Below, one piece after another: positions 25,111 through 36,925 of a stretch of 64,000 bases of DNA. The DNA is from Dichetophora obliterata (taxonomy: Eukaryota > Arthropoda > Insecta > Diptera > Sciomyzidae): assembly GCA_963920525.1 (NCBI GenBank), contig OY986437.1, forward strand, positions 195,443,511 to 195,507,510, in the 5' to 3' direction. Positions within the stretch are counted from its first letter, which is position 1. The number at the start of each line of letters is the position of its first letter. Under the pieces are notes generated by a model. It saw only the letters and a program-made list of their open reading frames with translations, was not told where the DNA came from and ran no database searches. Both the position numbers and the translations under genes were made by a program.

Positions 25111-27033
25111 GATTATATTTATTTTGCCAAAACAATGATTCAGTATGGTAAGAGGCAATATGATAACTGACGCTGTTGTCAAGTTATTTAATATTTATAC
25201 AATATGGCAAATGAACTTTTAACCATGTTTAAGGAAGGCAGAGAGGGGCAGAACAAGGTCTGCCATAAAAGTTTATAGCACCTATTAATGCCTAAATTAG
25301 ATGAAAAATGTACTGTTGCTATAGCAATGAAATAGTAAAAAATACTCGACCTTGTAATATATTTTAATGAAAATGCAATAGTATCAAAATTCAAAAATTT
25401 ATATACTAAAAAACAGAGATCGGTTCGTTTTTGATCTAGTTTGTATTTTTTAGAGAGCGCTATCTTTATTCTGCTTAGGGGAGGGTTCTCCTGGATTTTT
25501 TTGGATTTGGCCGAAAAACAAGCAAAATTTGAGAATGGTTTGTGGGAAAATGAAAAGACATACGAACTTATGCTTTTGAACTTTGATTCGTGGTTTATTG
25601 ACGAGTAAAAAAAAAAAAAGATATTTGAAAAATTCAAAATGGCGGCTTGAAAATGGCGGATCTCGTCGACCTCTGCGCGCAAAACATCGACCTCCCGCGG
25701 ACAGTGTGGGACAATGTTAACTTGAACAAGATATTAAATTTTCAACAATCATCATTTTGATGTACTCAAAAGAAATATGCTTGCTTATATAGAAATATGC
25801 ATTGAAAATCAACATTTATCAATGCGTTATAGTTCGTAGTCAAAAACACTCTAAAGAACCGGTTAAGCATTTTTTTTTTACTATTGAAAGCAAAAGGTTT
25901 AAATCCGTTATAAGACGCAATACAAACATTATAATGGCATTATCTATATGATATGTAATGGCAACAAAATTAGAAAATTTTTAAAATGCATCATTTAGAT
26001 AAACTCCGGAGTATATTTTAAATATATTATATACTTATGATACTATACTAACTTATAATTAACTTATAATTAAAAAAAATTTCCCTCAAATTTTTAACGC
26101 AAAGAAAAAACAAAAACTATGTATAACTGTAAATAATTTTGTTCATATAAATTAAGTGCAAATCTCCACAGAACGTGATTTGATAACTGCGTTTTTATTT
26201 TTCACTTATTTCACTTATTTATTGAAATTAATGTTTACATGTAAGACATAGTCTTTTAAATGCAATATAAAATAACAAATTTTCAAGAAGTTATAGGATA
26301 GTCAACCGAAACGATAGCGTTTCCCATGATTGTCAAATAATTTTTTTTACCCTATGTAAAAGTGAGCCGTAACTTTATGAAACGTGTATCGGCTGTAAAA
26401 TTCGTCATCTTCTAGCTCAAAAGAGTCCATTTTTTAATAACTTTAATTTTATAGGCTTTTTGATCAAAGGATTTTTATTTGCAATAAAAAATTTTTTCCC
26501 GACGTTTCGCTGAATATTTTCCAAACTTTTTTATACATGTTTGCACCTCTGAGCAAACTATTGTCGTTTAATACATCGAAATCTCTTTCTATTCTATCTA
26601 AATGAAACCTTTTCACATTTTTTAATTGATTGCCAACTTCTTTAGCAACAGCTTTTCCTTGTTTTAAAGTTAAAGCATGCTTTAAGCGTTAAGGCCCAAA
26701 CATAATAGGCTCGAGCTGGCTCCAGCTAATGCCAAATTTTATACGAATGCATAGAAATGATGCGTACCAACCATAATTGCTCAAGCCAGCTTTTTCGTCA
26801 AGTTTCGTTAATTTGATCTGGCTGCAGTCAAAGCGATTCATATCGAATGTTCCGTAAGGAATCAGCAGTTTTTTCTTTCAAACGAATTTAAATTAAATTA
26901 ACTTCTTTTCGCGATTCACTCCTGTTATTACAAATTAATGACATTTTCTTATTCAATTGATCTTTTCTGAACTTCAAAGCTGATTGAGTTGATTAATGAC
27001 CCGTTGTTACACGAATCATACCATTTCAAAGTG
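25108..27033. other. non-coding spacer before the intact receptor gene
   Basis: A 164-codon minus-strand open frame at 25188-25682 is Phe/Ser/Lys-rich, shows no domain and probably arises by chance. No other feature was recognised. Confidence 0.4.
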
Positions 27034-27107
27034 CGTCATGGCGCAATTGTGCTAACGCTTGAGTTAGAGTATCAATGCAATAGTTGTTGCTGCGTTGCCC
27101 ATGTTTA
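27034..27107 (+). promoter_or_regulatory. upstream block shared with the minus-strand receptor
   Basis: 27034-27058 carries GCGTCATGGCGCAATTGTG then CTAACGC, and 27091-27107 carries TGCGTTGCCCATGTTTA. These match, in order, the block upstream of the split receptor gene at 19791-19884. It lies 200-275 bp before the ATG at 27307. It is a candidate promoter or enhancer segment kept since duplication. Confidence 0.5.
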
Positions 27108-27306
27108 GTAGGAACTTTTGTGGAGCACTGAATTAGCTATAAAATTTCTAATTCAATAAAATGATGATATCAATTCATCGATTTATATTTCTATAGCGTC
27201 ATAGACATTATCTAACAAATTAAAAAGCATAGTTCTTTTCAATCCCTATTTATTGCGCTAATAATTTAGTTTCACCTGACCATTTGACTGCATTAAAACA
27301 ACATTA

Positions 27307-28546
27307 ATGAAAATTCTTAAACTGCACAACTACCTACTCAGCATTTTGTCCTATTATTGCATTTGCATCGGAGTTACCTCCTTTTACTATGACCATCGCA
27401 TGAGGGAGTACATTCAGAACAAATTTACCAGATACTATGCCGCTTTGGTAAATACTATCACGGTGCTGACCACTCCAGTGGCACTCTACTATGCTCTCCA
27501 GATCGTCGACAGTTTTAAATTTAATCCGCTGATGAAGTACACCAATTATGTTAATCTGATGACGCGTACGCTGGCCATTCTCTACTTAAGCCTTTTTCGT
27601 TGGCTACGCGAACAGCAGCATTTGCAGATGACAGATGAGTTGCTACACATCGGTGCTAACTATCCGAGCAATGAAATCCCTGAGGAAGACGTTAATGTGC
27701 GTCTAAGATATATGTATTATCTCAAATTTGCCACGTTCACTTATCATAGTGTTATCACTTTGTCCAGCTCCGTTTGGTTGGAGCACTTGAAAGCGTGGCA
27801 AAAGTGGGCCACCACCTTGATTTCTACTAACTTGTTAAATGTACTGAACTGTAGTATGTTTAATTATTTCATGTTTATGTGGTGGATGTGTCTCACCTAC
27901 CAACAGTTGAATGCCAAGCTATGGAAGTTATTGATCAAATTGAGTTATGGCGACAGCGGTGCAGTTAGTGCTGCAGAGCAACTGCTTGAGTTGCAGCAAT
28001 TGCGTCGAATTCATTGGCATGTCACCAACGTAGTGGGGATTTTAAGTCGAATCTCGCAATTTCAACTACTTGCCCATATTTGCGCCAGTACTGTTACAAA
28101 TATTGTTAACGGTTATTACGCCATCATGTTTTTATTTGCTCTCAAAGAACCTCTGAAATGGTATTTAGTGCTGCTGGGTAGCACTTGGTATGCGATATCA
28201 TTTGTGGATATGTATCTAATGCATATTATGTGCGATGATGTCATGCAGAGTTACCGCAAGACAAGTACAATATTGCGTCGTAGCTGTGAGTTACCACTGC
28301 CGCAGGATATACATAATTTTGTAAATAACTACTTTTTGTTGGATTGGATTTTTAATAATTTACTTCTTCTTCTCTCTTTTACAGTGTGACCAATTTGCCT
28401 TGCAACTAATCTCACGCAAGTTCTGTATCAATCTGTGTGGCATGTTTCAGATCAACAAAATGAATACTTTCAGTATTATTATTCAAACTATTTTCTATGT
28501 TATTTTGCTGGTTCAATTCGATTTTATTCTGGACGCCTGCAAATAA
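27307..28546 (+). CDS. gustatory receptor, intact, two exons
   Basis: Insect gustatory receptor of the 7tm_7 family, expected in the dendritic membrane of taste neurons. Model: exon 1 27307-28320 (338 codons), intron 28321-28384 (GTAAAT...TTTTACAG), exon 2 28385-28546 (54 codons including TAA), 391 aa. The protein is rich in hydrophobic stretches spaced as seven membrane segments. Landmarks are FYYDHR near residue 30, MKYTN near 77, LTYQQLNAKLWKLL near 200, and a last exon starting CDQFALQLISRKF and ending with VQFDF, the usual Gr C-terminal block. The phase-0 intron before that block is typical. The start is the first ATG and aligns with the start of its relative at 19483. The frame is open throughout. 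It resembles the Drosophila Gr22/36/59-type receptors in style; exact orthology is not assignable by eye. Confidence 0.9.
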
Positions 28547-29721
28547 TGGGCATATGGATGAAGCTATCATCGACCTAAAATACGATTTTTATTATAGTTA
28601 TTGTACCTGGAGCGGAATATTCCACAAAAGTGGACACTAATAAATACAGATTCTGAAAAGTGATTGTTTGATTAAACTAAGACCACTTTTTGGGAAAAAA
28701 AGAGCATTTTCCAATCAAAAATTCATGAATTCTGAAGACCACTTTTAATGTGTACACAAAGCTAAACAACAACATCAATTACATTTTCCCATGTGTTTTA
28801 TCCCAAACGAAGTCTTATTCAGACATTTTTAAATGAGGAAAATAAGTCCAACTATAAAACTTTTCTGATTGATATTTAATCTTATCTTAACCCAATAAGG
28901 ACGATGATGCCATATGGCAGCACTAAGTCGAATGTCGCAAAACTAACGGTTTCACATAAGTCAAAATAAAAATAGATCAAAATTAGCCCATGAGTGAAAA
29001 AACTGTTCCGTCTTTAAAGAGATAATAAACTTTAAATTGAAAATAAATACGAGGACAATTTAATAGGTACTTTTTGGAGTTATTTTTTCGGTATAAAAGC
29101 GTTTTATTTCTCAACATCCCAGCAAAAAACGTTATTCCAAAAAAAGGTAAAGTGGAAGCAAAAGTCTTGAATTCCATCCCTTCCACTTTTATACCCAAAA
29201 GGCATTCTTTTCAACTTTTTGAAGAGTTCCGCGCCAAAACGGCAACAATTTACCCTCATGGTCTCCGTCAAAAGAGTGCAACTATTTACTGAGGTGAAAG
29301 ATTATGTCGAAGTTAATTTTTTTCATTTAAAACAACTTTTTTATTTTTAAAGATGTGTTTATGTTTTTGATGCCATTGAAAAGAAATTTGAATAAATTGC
29401 AAAACTGATACTAAAATAAATTTGATTTATTACGCGAATTGAGAAAATTGCACTCAAACTTGAAATTTAGTAGTATAAACTATTTATTTCATCTCCACAC
29501 GAGCACAGCTTCGTAATGAATAAGTCGGGTGCTTTTAAAAATACCATTACTTTTTGTTAAATAGTAACTAAGGTCTTTAATTATTATTAAAGTTTGGTTA
29601 GTCTGTACGATAGATTCAGGGAAATAACGCCCAATGAAATAACGCCTTAAATAAAAAAGTAGAGCAGTGAACTGCCGACCGAAGCGAAAACCTATGTATA
29701 AAATATTAGTATTCCCTGGAA
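28547..29721. other. spacer, no gene seen
   Basis: Includes the 3' side of the receptor gene. Near 29130-29240, the phrases TTCCACTTTTATACC and AAAAGGTAAAGTGGAAG form a loose inverted pair. Nothing else is supported. Confidence 0.4.
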
Positions 29722-29775
29722 GACGTTGTCCTGCCACGGACTGCCTTACTGCTATATAAGAATTTTCATGCTAAT
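29722..29775 (+). repeat. short fragment related to the 5.17 kb palindrome arm
   Basis: ACGTTGTCCTGCCAC, then GCCTTACTGC(T/C)ATATA and GAATTTTCATGCTAAT match, in order, 8855-8907 in the left arm of the palindrome. The arm is therefore part of a dispersed family. Just downstream, CCTACATGT and TCCTACATGTAGGA motifs form small palindromes (29790-29880). Confidence 0.6.
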
Positions 29776-30419
29776 AGAGGGTTTCGGACTATCCTACATG
29801 TCGGATGGATTTGACAGGTCGGACGGACATGTAGCATGCGCGAAAGTTCATACTGCAGCCCGTCCTACATGTAGGATGAAAATCAAAAAGTTCCGCTATG
29901 ATCTTGTTCTTCTCTGTGCGTCCTTGTTTGTAGATTTCCTTGGTAATTGTTGTTGGCGCACTTAGCTAGAAATTTTCTGTAGACGTTGTGAATTCTAATT
30001 GTGTAGCTACAGTCGGCATATGAAATTAGAATTATTTTTGTTAAGAGCTTATAGCAATTTATTAAATTTTTTAAGACAAAGTGTTACCATATCAAAAATA
30101 CACATAATTAAAGTAATTTATTTAAATTATTTCATTATTGAATTAATATAAAAAATTAAAGCTTATTTATATCTATATAAATCATAACACAAACACAATA
30201 TACGTGTTCACCATATCTATATTGCGTTGTGTATTAAAAATAGAATATTTTAAAATTAAGAAATATCTATAGCATATCCAATATCTAACTTTAGTTATCC
30301 AATTATTACTGAAAATATTAAGTTAATTTGCAGGTTTATTACGTAATTGTTATTATATAAATATGCATAAATACTCTTTAAATTTCCTCAATGAGCTAAA
30401 TTGTACATGTATATAAACT

Positions 30420-30456
<37 letters not shown>

Positions 30457-30486
30457 CTAGTAATAATATATATATATATATATATA
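30420..30486. repeat. interrupted (TA)n microsatellite
   Basis: Two TA runs are separated by CTAGTAATA inside the fold-back region. The short open frame across it is an artefact. Confidence 0.8.
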
Positions 30487-31261
30487 AGAGTATCCGATAC
30501 GGTAACACTTTTACTAAAAACAAATAGGCTTACCAATATTATATACACTCTTTTATTCATATGTATAAACTGTTTCCTAACATAGTTCGATGTCATATGC
30601 TGACTATAGCTACAAATAAACATCTACAAAAAATTCAAGCTAACTGTACAACAATAACTACCAAGGAAATCTACAACAACAACGCAAATAGAATGACAAG
30701 ATCCCAGCGGTTGTGCAGCGTTAGAGGGGATGAACCGAATTGGCGGCTGAAAATATACAGCACTTTGCTTATTATTTTTTCTGTTTGCCTGCTATCAAGA
30801 TCTCAAATGGAGGGAGGCATTAAAAGAGACTTTAGAGCTGACTGCTGATATAAAATTAAATTTAAATTTTTCATATTTGCATTTTGTTTGACTGTCGTGA
30901 AATCTCTTTTAATGCCTCCACTATAGATATTGCTAATAGGCATACAGAAAAAATAGCAAGCAAAGTGCTATTTTTTTTTCGCCGCCAATTCGGTTCATCC
31001 CCACAAACGCTGTGATTATGTTATGCTCTCTGCGATTATGTTGTAGATTTGCTTGGTAATTGTTGTTGTGCAGTTAGCTTGAATTTTTTTGTAGATGTTT
31101 GTTTGTAGCTACAATCGGCATATGACAATCGAAGTATTTTTATAACACTTTATATATACGCACATAAAAACACTTTCACAAAAAACCTGCAAAATAAATT
31201 TATATTTACAGTTGTAATTGAATAAATACAGTCTGCTTATCACAAGCGTTCTATTTATTAC

Positions 31262-31398
31262 CACCTAATGTTGTAATTCGAAAACGCAAGCAAACGACAA
31301 ATAAGACGCGAGAAGCAACACTTTTTCTATTCGAAATTCTATTGCTTCTCGTCTCTTGCTTGTCGTTGGTTTGCGTTTTCAATTTACAACACTAGGCG
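31262..31398. repeat. small palindromic hairpin
   Basis: CACCTAATGTTGTAATTCGA on the left pairs with TTACAACACTAGGCGG on the right, and internal AAACGCAAGCAAACGACAA pairs with TTGTCGTT...GCGTTT. It may be a tiny MITE or a solo fold-back end. No target duplication was identified. Confidence 0.55.
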
Positions 31399-31637
31399 GT
31401 TAAACTGTCTACGTACATTTATTATATTAAATTATATATAATTTATATACTATATCTATTTCTTATATAATCTTATTTAAATACACAACAAAAACTATAT
31501 ATAGCGTGCATGTATATTGTGTTATTATATAAAAGGATATAAAAAAGATTTAAATTTTTAAATTAATTCAATAATGAAATAATTTAAAAAAATTATATGA
31601 ATTATGTGAATTATACAAAATTTCAAAAATAGATTTA

Positions 31638-31810
31638 TGCTGTGTGCGAATTGACCTAAATGTGACCTAAACTAAATAGTGTCGATAAGGCAGTGCTTCC
31701 TAATTTAGGAAGCCTTTAGGTAGCTCGAGAATTTCCTAAATTATTTAGGAAGCACTGCCTTATCGACCCAATTTAGTTTAGGTCGCATTTAGATCAATTC
31801 GCACACAGCC
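31638..31810. mobile_element. 173 bp MITE with TTA duplication
   Basis: Inverted ends TGCTGTGTGCGAATTGA and TCAATTCGCACACAGCC are flanked by TTA at 31635-31637 and 31811-31813. The inverted match extends inward almost to the centre (GATAAGGCAGTGCTTCCTAA and its inverse). PIF/Harbinger-like by its 3 bp target. It sits in an outer arm of the fold-back region, so it is younger than that arm. Confidence 0.75.
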
Positions 31811-32296
31811 TTAAACTCTTGTCTAAAATAAATCAGTTGTCATATGCCGACTGTACCTAAAAAAAGTCTAAAAAAATTCCAGCTAACTGTACAACAACAA
31901 TTACATGGCAAATCTACAACAACAACGCAGTCAGAATGGAAAGGTTCACAGCCATTGTGCAACGTTAGAGGGGATGAACGAATCGGCGTCTGAAAATAAA
32001 CCGCATTTTGCTTGCTATGTTTTCTGTTTGCCTGGTAGCAAAATATCAAGTGGAGGCATCAAAAGTGACTTCACGGCCAGTCAAACAAAACCAAATATCA
32101 ATAATTTTAAATTTATTTTATTTTAACCTACATCAGGTCTACATATACATTGAAAAAACAATATCATTCAATGTTTCGCAGCGGAGCAAAGGGAGGGGAA
32201 AAACGATGTGTCAGCAGCGAAACTTATTGATGGTTGCTTGCTACTTTTGCTGAGCGCCTTGTAGTCAAGATCCAAGAGCGTCATTTAAAAACCTAC

Positions 32297-32380
32297 TCGC
32301 TGTCTGTATTGATGACGAGAGTTACTCGCAAAATGACGATGAGGATGACGCAAACCAAAGATTTACCCTCTACCAAAATC
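32297..32380 (+). repeat. dispersed repeat, copy 1
   Basis: CTGTCTGTATTGATGACGAG then GACGCAAACCAAAGATTTAC and CCTCTACCAAAA recur in the same order at 36849-36925. The two copies are in direct orientation 4.5 kb apart and bracket a fold-back and a retrotransposon. Confidence 0.6.
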
Positions 32381-32401
32381 GTTTAACGAGCCTAAAGAAG
32401 T

Positions 32402-33010
32402 TTTCACTTAAAAAAATAACAAAAGTGCTTGAGTTTGTGTGTGCGTGAGCCAACGATATCCCGGTGCATCAGCAAGTGCAGCAAAGTTAAATTGGCTTTC
32501 TTTGCTGGTAAACGTAATCCAAGTGCCACCACCAGCAGCACAAGCAAGTGCAGTGTAAAATTTGTTGCTAGCCAACATCCTCCAAGTGCCATCACCAGTA
32601 GCACAAGCAAATGAAGCGCAAATTCTCCGCTTTCAAGTTATTTAATTCACGCCGGAGTATAATGGCAGAAATTTTCCTCTGCACTTGAGACATGCTGAAA
32701 TGGTGCTTCTGAAATATTGGAGAGTTGACCAGCCAATTGAATTGTGCTGCACTTGCTTTTGCTGCTCGTGGCGATTCTTGGAGAGCGTTGGCAAGCAAAA
32801 TAATCAAGAAATTTGCGCTGCACTTGCTTGTGCTGCTGGTGATGGCACTTGGAGGATGTTGGCTAGCAACAAATTTTGCACTGCACTTGCTTGTGCTGCT
32901 GGTGGTGGCACTTCGAGGACGTTCGTCAGCAAAGAAAGCCAATTTAACTTTGCTGCACTTGCTGATGCACCGGGTGCACTCACACACAAACTCAAGCATT
33001 TTCCTTATTT
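32402..33010. repeat. fold-back element of about 0.6 kb
   Basis: The left arm (about 32408-32620) and right arm (about 32810-33005) are inverted copies: AGCAAGTGCAGCAAAGTTAA pairs with TTAACTTTGCTGCACTTGCT. Within each arm CACTTGCTTGTGCTGCTGGT (or its inverse) is itself repeated in tandem with CACTT(G/C)(G/C)AGGA. The arm symmetry produces several overlapping open frames on both strands that are not genes. Confidence 0.75.
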
Positions 33011-33748
33011 TTTTTATTATTTTGTTCTTTTCAAGTTTTTTAAGCTTACAATATTACAAGTTTACGAAATAAGTTGCAAGTACAAGCACTCGAATTAAAT
33101 ATGTATGTCGCAAATTGAATAAAATGCAAATTAAAAAAATATATGCGCTAAACACGATCGAAATGTGAAACGTCAAAATTTGTAATTGTCAAAATTTCAT
33201 CGTCGATTTGACACAGCAAAAAAGACAAATTTATTTCAACACACACAAATTTTATTCAACCTGATATTTTCCATTCTACCTTCTTTAGCCTTCTTTCTAG
33301 CCTTTATGAATATATTTATTAATAAAACAATGATAGTTGGCAACTCTGAAAATAAAATGCCGCAGTGGTGAAAATAAAAAGCAGTGGCACAAATACAACT
33401 TATTTCAATACTGTGAAAATTGTCAAACTTTGTTTGACGATATATAATAAAATAAGAGCATGCATGTATTATTTGAATGTTCAACATATTCCTTTATCAC
33501 AACTTAAAGACTAAAATGTTAAAACACTTAATCCATACATTTTTTTTCTTGTTTACAAACGAAGTTCCAGCGGAAAAAAGCCGAAAAAGAAGAAAATCGT
33601 TCATTTTTAAATCTCACCATGAATAGCGGCTGTTTAAGTAAAAGCAAATTTATCAAATATGTTGGCAAATACAACAACTGAAGAAATTGTCAAACTTTAA
33701 AAGCATATATAGACCAATATAAAGCCAAGTAATAATAAGTTTTGGTTG
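33011..33748. other. spacer, no gene seen
   Basis: AT-rich DNA containing several TGTCAAA motifs (33170-33210 and 33420-33700) but no gene or clear repeat. Confidence 0.35.
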
Positions 33749-36660
33749 CAAACATCTAATTGCAACCTAACTTTCTAACTAAAGCAATGGCTAAAGGCAG
33801 AGTGGAGACAAGAAAGTCATTTTTATTGCCGGACGGAAGCTATACGCTTAGAGAAGATCAACAAGCCAGTCACCTTCTAGAAACTCATTTCCCGGGCAGC
33901 ACACCAGTAACTGAGTATGAGACGGCAGACAGGCAAATTGCTCCAAATCAAGAAGAATGGAAACTCGCAACGAGCATTTGTACTAAGGCTCGTTTAGATT
34001 GGGCACTCAGAACCTTTCAACCATTCAAATCAGCAGGTGTAGACGGCATCTTTCCTGCACTTCTACAAAAGGGTGCAGAAACTATATTGCCCCACCTAGT
34101 CAAAATAACTAGAAGCAGCCTTGCGCTGGACTATATCCCAAGGAAATGGAGAAGTGCCATAGTCACCTTCATACCAAAAGTAGGGAAAACAGACTACACG
34201 CTACCAAAGTCCTTTAGACCCATTAGCCTTACCTCATTTGTACTTAAAACAATGGAAAAGGTAATAGATAACTATATAAGAACTGAGATTCTGGAGAAGG
34301 CGCCAATGCACCCATGCCAACATGCGTATAGGGCGGGTAGGTCTACAGAATCTGCCCTATACCAGCTGGCTAGTAACATCCAGTCAGCTCTAAAAAACAA
34401 AGAAATCGTACTATGTGCCTTTTTAGATATAGAAGGAGCCTTTGATAATACTTCTCACGAGGCTGTGAAGAAGTCTTTACATAAAAAGGAGTAAATGATA
34501 TGCTCAGCAGATGGATATGCCAATTGCTTAGCACTAGAACTGCAGAAACAAAAGTGGGTAACACCACTATAAGAATCAAAACAACCAAAGGCTGCCCACA
34601 AGGCGGAGTCCTTTCTCCACTGCTGTGGAGTCTTGTTATGGACGAATTATTAACATTACTTACCGAGAATGGCATAAAATGTCAGGGTTACGCACAATCG
34701 CGTCGGAAGCGAATTTCATCTGGGGGGGCAGTACAAATGGGGGGGCAGTACAAATGGTGGTGCAAAAAAAGTTCACCAAAATTTCTTCACATGAAACATG
34801 AAGAAGAGAGAAAGAAGAGGAAAATATATAATACAAAAATATTATCGTTGTAAAAAAAAACTGATATTTTGAATAACTTTTCCTGTTAAATTGTTTATCT
34901 AGCTAAAAAAGTGGGGGGCAACTGCCCACCTTGCCCCCCCGCTTCCGACGCCAATGGTTACGCAGACAACATCGCCTTAATAGCGAGAGGGAAGTTCGAG
35001 GATACACTCTGTTACCTGATACAGAGAAAACTGTCAGTAACAAAGGAGTGGTGCAACACATCGGGATTCAGTATCAACCCAGCGAAAACCACCATAGTAC
35101 CTTTTACTAACAAAAGAAGCCTGCCAAACCTCCGAACAATGAGAATGGATGGCACTGAATTTCTCTTCAAAGGAGAAGTAAAGTATCTGGGAGTTACACT
35201 AGATTCAAAGCTTCTCTGGAGAAGACATGCAGAGGTAAATAAAAACAAAGCAACGCGTGCACTCATGGTATGTAGGAGCCTGGCGGGGAAAAGCTGGGGT
35301 TGTAACCCAACAATTCTCCGCTGGATGTATACCATGATGGTGAGACCCATCCTCCCCTATGGTGCAATAGCATGGGCTGAGAGAACCAAACTAACCACAA
35401 TGACGAATATGCTAACAAAGGTGCAGAGACTGGCCTGTGTATGCATCACAGGGGCCATGAGGACATGCCCTACAGCAACACTAGAAGTAGTTCTGGACCT
35501 AACACCCTTACACCTTGTCATAGAGGGAGTAGCCAAGCGAACTCTGTTGTGCATTGCAAAAGAGGGGACAGGTTTAGGTAAAACTATCAGCAGTAGAGAG
35601 AAGGAGGATATTGCAAAGCACACTCCCTACATCGATCTACCAAGAGACGATATAGTAAAAAGGTATAACTTCGAAAAACACTTCGAAATTGAGCTTAGTA
35701 CCAAGAAAGAGTGGGACAGCGAGATGATATCGCAAGTCAAGAAACCACACAGTATAGCATGGTATACAGACGGGTCCAAGACATTGGTAGGTATAGGCAC
35801 AGGAGTGTATGGGCCAAGAACCAAGCACTCTGAACCTATGGGGACAACACCCAGTATCTTCCAAGCAGAAATCCTAGCAATACAGCTGTGTGCACAATTC
35901 AATCTGGACCGGAAATACAAAGGTCAGGATATAGTTGTGATGTCAGACAGCCAAGCAGCAATCAAAACATTAGTCTCCTGTGAGATATCATCGAAAATAA
36001 CATGGGAATGCCTAACAAAAACAACGAACTAGGCAAGAATAACACTGTTACTATATTTTGGGTCCCAGGACACAAAGGTATACAGGGTAACGAAGAAGCC
36101 GATGGTCTAGCGCGACAGGGTGCAGCCACAAAATTTATAGGACCAGAACCATTCTGCGGATTGGGCACACAATCTATAAAAGAAGAACTAAGAAGGCAGG
36201 AGAGGCATAAACGTTCAAGCCTCTGGAAAAGCCTCCCAAAGCTAAGACAATCCAAATTGCTCCTCAAAGATTTTAACACTCGGAGATCGAAATTGTGCAT
36301 AAGCTTAGGCAAACCGAATCTAAGTATTCTAACGGGGTTCCTTACAGGACACTGTAAACTCAAATACCACCTGATGATATTAGGCATAGGAACCGATAGT
36401 AACTGCCGATTCTGTAAAGACGCAGACGAGACTCCAATAAACCTACTCACAAGCAGACGTAAGCTAACACTGGGGAACTATGAGCTGAGTCTAGAGCAGG
36501 TTTCACCCCTTGAACCTAAGAATATTCTCAAATTCATTAGAGAAATAGGGCTGGATGAAATTCTGTAATCCGCAAACCCAGCGGAGCCTTGAGAAGGAGG
36601 TACAATAGATCTAATTTAGGTCGCAGTACGCATCTCCGCCATATAACATTAACATTAACC
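33749..36660 (+). mobile_element. non-LTR retrotransposon relic: RT, RNase H and C-terminal CCHC-like region
   Basis: The 5' end is truncated: the endonuclease is missing. Detectable homology starts about 33760. Reverse transcriptase blocks in order: WRSAIVTFIPKVGK, SFRPISLTSFVLKTMEK, FLDIEGAFDNTS, KGCPQGGVLSPLLW and GYADNIALIA, where the usual YADD reads YADN. RNase H follows: WYTDGSK, AEILAIQ, SDSQAAIKTL, then VPGHKGIQGNEEAD. A CRFCKDADE motif lies near the end. The RT plus RNase H order suggests the LOA/I group. Frameshifts occur near 34487 and near 36000-36030, and the frame is broken again by a MITE at 34695-34955. The 3' region (36569-36660) ends with repeated ACATTAACATTAACC. It is dead as a mobile element. 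Confidence 0.85.
34695..34955. mobile_element. MULE-like MITE with 9 bp target duplication, inside the RT
   Basis: The 261 bp insert lies between two copies of GGTTACGCA (34686-34694 and 34956-34964). Its ends are inverted: AATCGCGTCGGAAGCG on the left and the inverse of ATTGGCGTCGGAAGCG on the right, with G/C-runs just inside. A 9 bp duplication fits Mutator-like elements; this class call is an inference. Removing the insert plus one GGTTACGCA (270 bp) rejoins the RT frame across KCQGYADN. Confidence 0.8.
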
Positions 36661-36848
36661 TAACTTAAGTATTTATATACTAACAAACAGATTATATGCA
36701 TTAATTTGAGGGGTTTCCAACTGATTTCTTTGTGAGCTTGCGGCCGATTAAGAACAAGAGTGACGATAATTGTTGATATTTTTATGCATAAATACATGCA
36801 AACATTTTTTTAAGGTTATGTTTTCTAATTTTTCTATCTTGTTATCTT

Positions 36849-36925
36849 TGCTGTCTGTATTGATGACGAGAGTTCCTCGGAAAAATACGATGACGCAAAC
36901 CAAAGATTTACCCTCTACCAAAAAA
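36849..36925 (+). repeat. dispersed repeat, copy 2
   Basis: Direct partner of 32297-32380. The two copies are similar but not identical. Confidence 0.6.

Larger units (their letters stand above)
29880..32095. repeat. nested fold-back region with four copies of one arm
   Basis: A sequence running from TCGGCATATGAC-like through AGCTAACTGTACAACAA and GGGGATGAACC to GGAGGCAT(T/C)AAAAG occurs four times: plus-like at about 30586-30845 and 31840-32095, inverted at about 30890-31125 and, partly, at 29900-30025. The inner pair (30586-30845 / 30890-31125) makes one hairpin. Outer flanks also pair: TTCAATAATGAAATAATTTAA near 31564 is the inverse of 30112-30137, and the ATACACAAC...ATATTGTGTT stretch near 31475 pairs with 30180-30235. 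No coding frame is supported. This is a non-autonomous fold-back family. Confidence 0.7.

Noticed and set aside
25188..25682. 164-codon minus-strand open frame
   Set aside because: Composition is like translated AT-rich DNA, with no domain, splice context or conserved motif.
32404..33098. Several 60-137 codon open frames rich in Ser, Ala, Cys and Leu
   Set aside because: They lie on both strands of a fold-back element and reflect its repeated CACTTGCTTGTGCTGCTGG units; no domain.
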